Assembly (NCBI GenBank): GCA_031548875.1
Contig: JAVBQQ010000027.1
Span: 1-45,326 of the forward strand
Source of the DNA: JAAYCI01 sp031548875
Lineage (GTDB): Bacteria > Bacillota > Clostridia > Oscillospirales > Ruminococcaceae
Direction: 5' to 3'
DNA length: 45,326 nt
Made by a program: the position numbers and the translations under genes. The notes below the pieces were generated by a model. That model was given only the letters and a program-made list of their open reading frames with translations, did not search any database and was not told the origin of the DNA. Positions 43,874 through 45,326 of the stretch are shown here, in pieces. How positions within the stretch are numbered: the stretch's first letter is position 1; every line of letters begins with the position of its first letter.

Positions 43874-45175
43874 ATGAAGCGTCTTCTCATTACGCTTTTG
43901 GTCATCGTTCTTGCCGTGCCGCTTGTGCTGGGCGGCTTTTTGTATTTCACATACGGCTCCATCGACGAGAGCGTCGTGCCCGACACCACCGTCACCGTGA
44001 TGGGCGAAACGGTGTCCGCCGACAGCTACGAATGGCACGCCCCCGTGCTGGGCGGCCTCATATTCAAGGACTTGTACAGCACCTCGGGCGGCAAAACGAA
44101 GGACTGCGGCACGCTGGATGAGGGCGCGGAATTCACCCTCTCCGCACCCGAAGGCTACGAATCGGTGGCCTCGCTGCTGCTAGGCGATTCCGCCGTCTGG
44201 ACGGGCAAGGCCGAAGACATCGGCCAGTACACCTTCCTGGACAGCGGCCAGTACACTCTCACCCTCTCGTGCGAAAAATTCCCCGACAAAGGCAAGCCCT
44301 ACGGCGTGTTCAGCTACAACGCCACCTTTGTGGCCGTGGCCGGCCCCCGCGTGGAGGCCAGCGCCGACGGCGTTGTACAGGGCGATGTGCTGGCCGTGCG
44401 GCTGTACAACCTGCCCCAGGATGTGCAGCCCACCCTCGAGACGGAGCTTGGCGGCGGCATCCCCTTCGTGCAGAGCGAGACCCCCGGCAACCTGGACGAA
44501 CTGGGCATCAAGACGATGACTGCCTATGTGCCCGTGGCGTACGACCGCGCTCCCGGGGACTACGCCGTCAGCGTGCGCGCGGGCGACCAGCGGTGGGACA
44601 TCCCCTGCACCGTCGTGGAAGGGGAGTTCACCCGGCAGGACCTCACCATCGACGTGTGGGACCCGGTCATCAGCGAGGCGAACAGCTGGTGGGCGTACGA
44701 GCAGTTCAACACCACCGTGCCGCCTCTCTACGGCGTGGGCGACGCCATGTGCTACTGGAGCGGCGCCTTCACACGCCCGCACGACGGCAAGATCAACACC
44801 GAGTTCGGCCTGTTCCGCTACACGAACGGCTCTCCGGACGCCGAGCGCCACGCCGGCATCGATATCGACGGCGAGACCGGCAACCCCGTCCTTGCGCCCA
44901 ACAACGGCAAGGTGCTGTTCGCCCAGTATCTGCTCAACACCGGCAATACCCTCATCATCGACCACGGCGGTGGCCTGAAAAGCTACTTCTACCACATGGA
45001 CACGCTGTCCGTAGCCGAGGGCGCCATGGTGCAAAAGGGCGACACAGTGGGCACGTTGGGCACCACCGGCTACTCCACCGGCCCCCACCTGCACTACGAG
45101 GTCCGCATCGGCGACCAGGCCATCGACCCCACCCTCCTCTTCGAGGGTACCGGCGGGTTGTACTATTACAAGTGA
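43874..45175 (+). CDS. membrane-anchored M23 (LytM-type) peptidase
   Basis: A 433-residue protein. The N-terminal helix (about 4-27, LLITLLVIVLAVPLVLGGFL) anchors or exports it. A long extracytoplasmic region of about 270 residues is beta-rich and unrecognised, possibly immunoglobulin-like. The C-terminal M23 domain has the zinc motif HAGID (His326, Asp330) and the H-x-H motif PHLHYEV (His405, His407), with FYHMDTLSVAEGAMVQKGDT between. It should cut peptidoglycan cross-bridges or act as an amidase activator; all catalytic residues appear intact. The ATG at 43874 has only a weak GGGGG site. Confidence 0.9.
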   Translation: MKRLLITLLVIVLAVPLVLGGFLYFTYGSIDESVVPDTTVTVMGETVSADSYEWHAPVLGGLIFKDLYSTSGGKTKDCGTLDEGAEFTLSAPEGYESVASLLLGDSAVWTGKAEDIGQYTFLDSGQYTLTLSCEKFPDKGKPYGVFSYNATFVAVAGPRVEASADGVVQGDVLAVRLYNLPQDVQPTLETELGGGIPFVQSETPGNLDELGIKTMTAYVPVAYDRAPGDYAVSVRAGDQRWDIPCTVVEGEFTRQDLTIDVWDPVISEANSWWAYEQFNTTVPPLYGVGDAMCYWSGAFTRPHDGKINTEFGLFRYTNGSPDAERHAGIDIDGETGNPVLAPNNGKVLFAQYLLNTGNTLIIDHGGGLKSYFYHMDTLSVAEGAMVQKGDTVGTLGTTGYSTGPHLHYEVRIGDQAIDPTLLFEGTGGLYYYK

Positions 45176-45214
45176 GATGTTTCTTCACAATTAGAGGCCA
45201 ACTTGGCCATACAC

Positions 45215-45246
45215 AAGCGCCGGAATGGAAAAACCTTCCGGCGCTT
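45215..45246 (+). terminator. terminator of the M23 peptidase gene
   Basis: An 11-bp perfect stem AAGCGCCGGAA (45215-45225) with TTCCGGCGCTT (45236-45246). The following T run is short (CCGTTT). A small GGCCA/TGGCC hairpin precedes it. Confidence 0.7.
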
Positions 45247-45306
45247 CCGTTTAAAAACAAAGGAAAACGGGGATAGAGGCGGGCCTAGCAGTATGCCAGC
45301 CTCCCG

Positions 45307-45322
45307 CCTAACATTCGTTAGG
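45307..45322. other. short palindrome at the window end
   Basis: CCTAAC (45307-45312) pairs with GTTAGG (45317-45322) around ATTC. Its context is cut off by the window edge, so its role cannot be judged. Confidence 0.3.
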
Positions 45323-45326
45323 GCAC

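Overview
The window is a 45.3-kb, GC-rich (roughly 60% or more), gene-dense chromosomal segment of an anaerobic Gram-positive bacterium. The following point to the Clostridia, most likely a high-GC member of the Oscillospiraceae/Ruminococcaceae (this placement is an inference): the clostridial glgB-glgC-glgD-glgA order, a class III (oxygen-sensitive) ribonucleotide reductase with its activase, a 3D-domain cell-wall protein, a NiaX-like ECF transporter subunit, strong AGGAGG ribosome-binding sites with many TTG/GTG starts, and TTGNNN/TATAAT-type promoters. No insertion sequence, integrase, phage gene or CRISPR array was seen.

Layout. 1-5 kb: end of a YcxB-like membrane protein, a GyrI-like protein, a GNAT acetyltransferase, lepA and a 3D-domain exported protein. 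5.2-11.7 kb: glycogen operon glgB-glgC-glgD-glgA behind two promoters and a structured leader. 11.7-14.6 kb: a small exported Asp-box protein with an OmpR-type response regulator and histidine kinase, behind a PhoB-box-like direct repeat. 14.6-17.9 kb: dCMP deaminase divergent from glpK, then a GNAT protein and a YfcE-type phosphodiesterase. 18-24 kb: Lrp/AsnC regulator, ricin-B lectin with a histone-H1-like tail, FapA/DUF342 protein, DUF202 protein, SulP transporter. 24.2-31 kb: a leftward operon wecB, NfrB-like glycosyltransferase with MshEN domains, membrane protein; divergent from a GlmU-C-like left-handed beta-helix protein and glmM. 31-35.5 kb: leftward lipoprotein, GNAT, PNPOx-like protein, 2-hydroxyacid dehydrogenase, FMN reductase and gpmA. 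35.8-39.6 kb: nrd operon under an NrdR box. 39.6-45.3 kb: tRNA-Lys, niaX-like gene, small membrane protein, mutY, asnS and an M23 peptidase.

Two loci stand out. First, the class III ribonucleotide reductase is split: the 767-residue NrdD stops after a CxxC motif, and the glycyl-radical loop (RRITGYLVGT, expected radical at Gly24) is a separate 51-residue gene with its own AGGAGGT, lying between nrdD and nrdG. Third-position GC is about 86% in the mini-gene but only about 34% in the 105-nt spacer, so the spacer does not look translated. This resembles the GrcA/YfiD spare part of pyruvate formate-lyase, here for NrdD. Second, wecB (UDP-GlcNAc 2-epimerase) lies directly upstream of a processive GT2 synthase with C-terminal MshEN-type (c-di-GMP-binding family) repeats. 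This is the enzyme pair known from the E. coli NfrB exopolysaccharide pathway, here in one operon of a Gram-positive and facing a UDP-GlcNAc supply gene pair.

The glycogen enzymes and the lectin may also be linked: GlgB and the ricin-B protein both end in Lys/Ala/Pro-rich tails.
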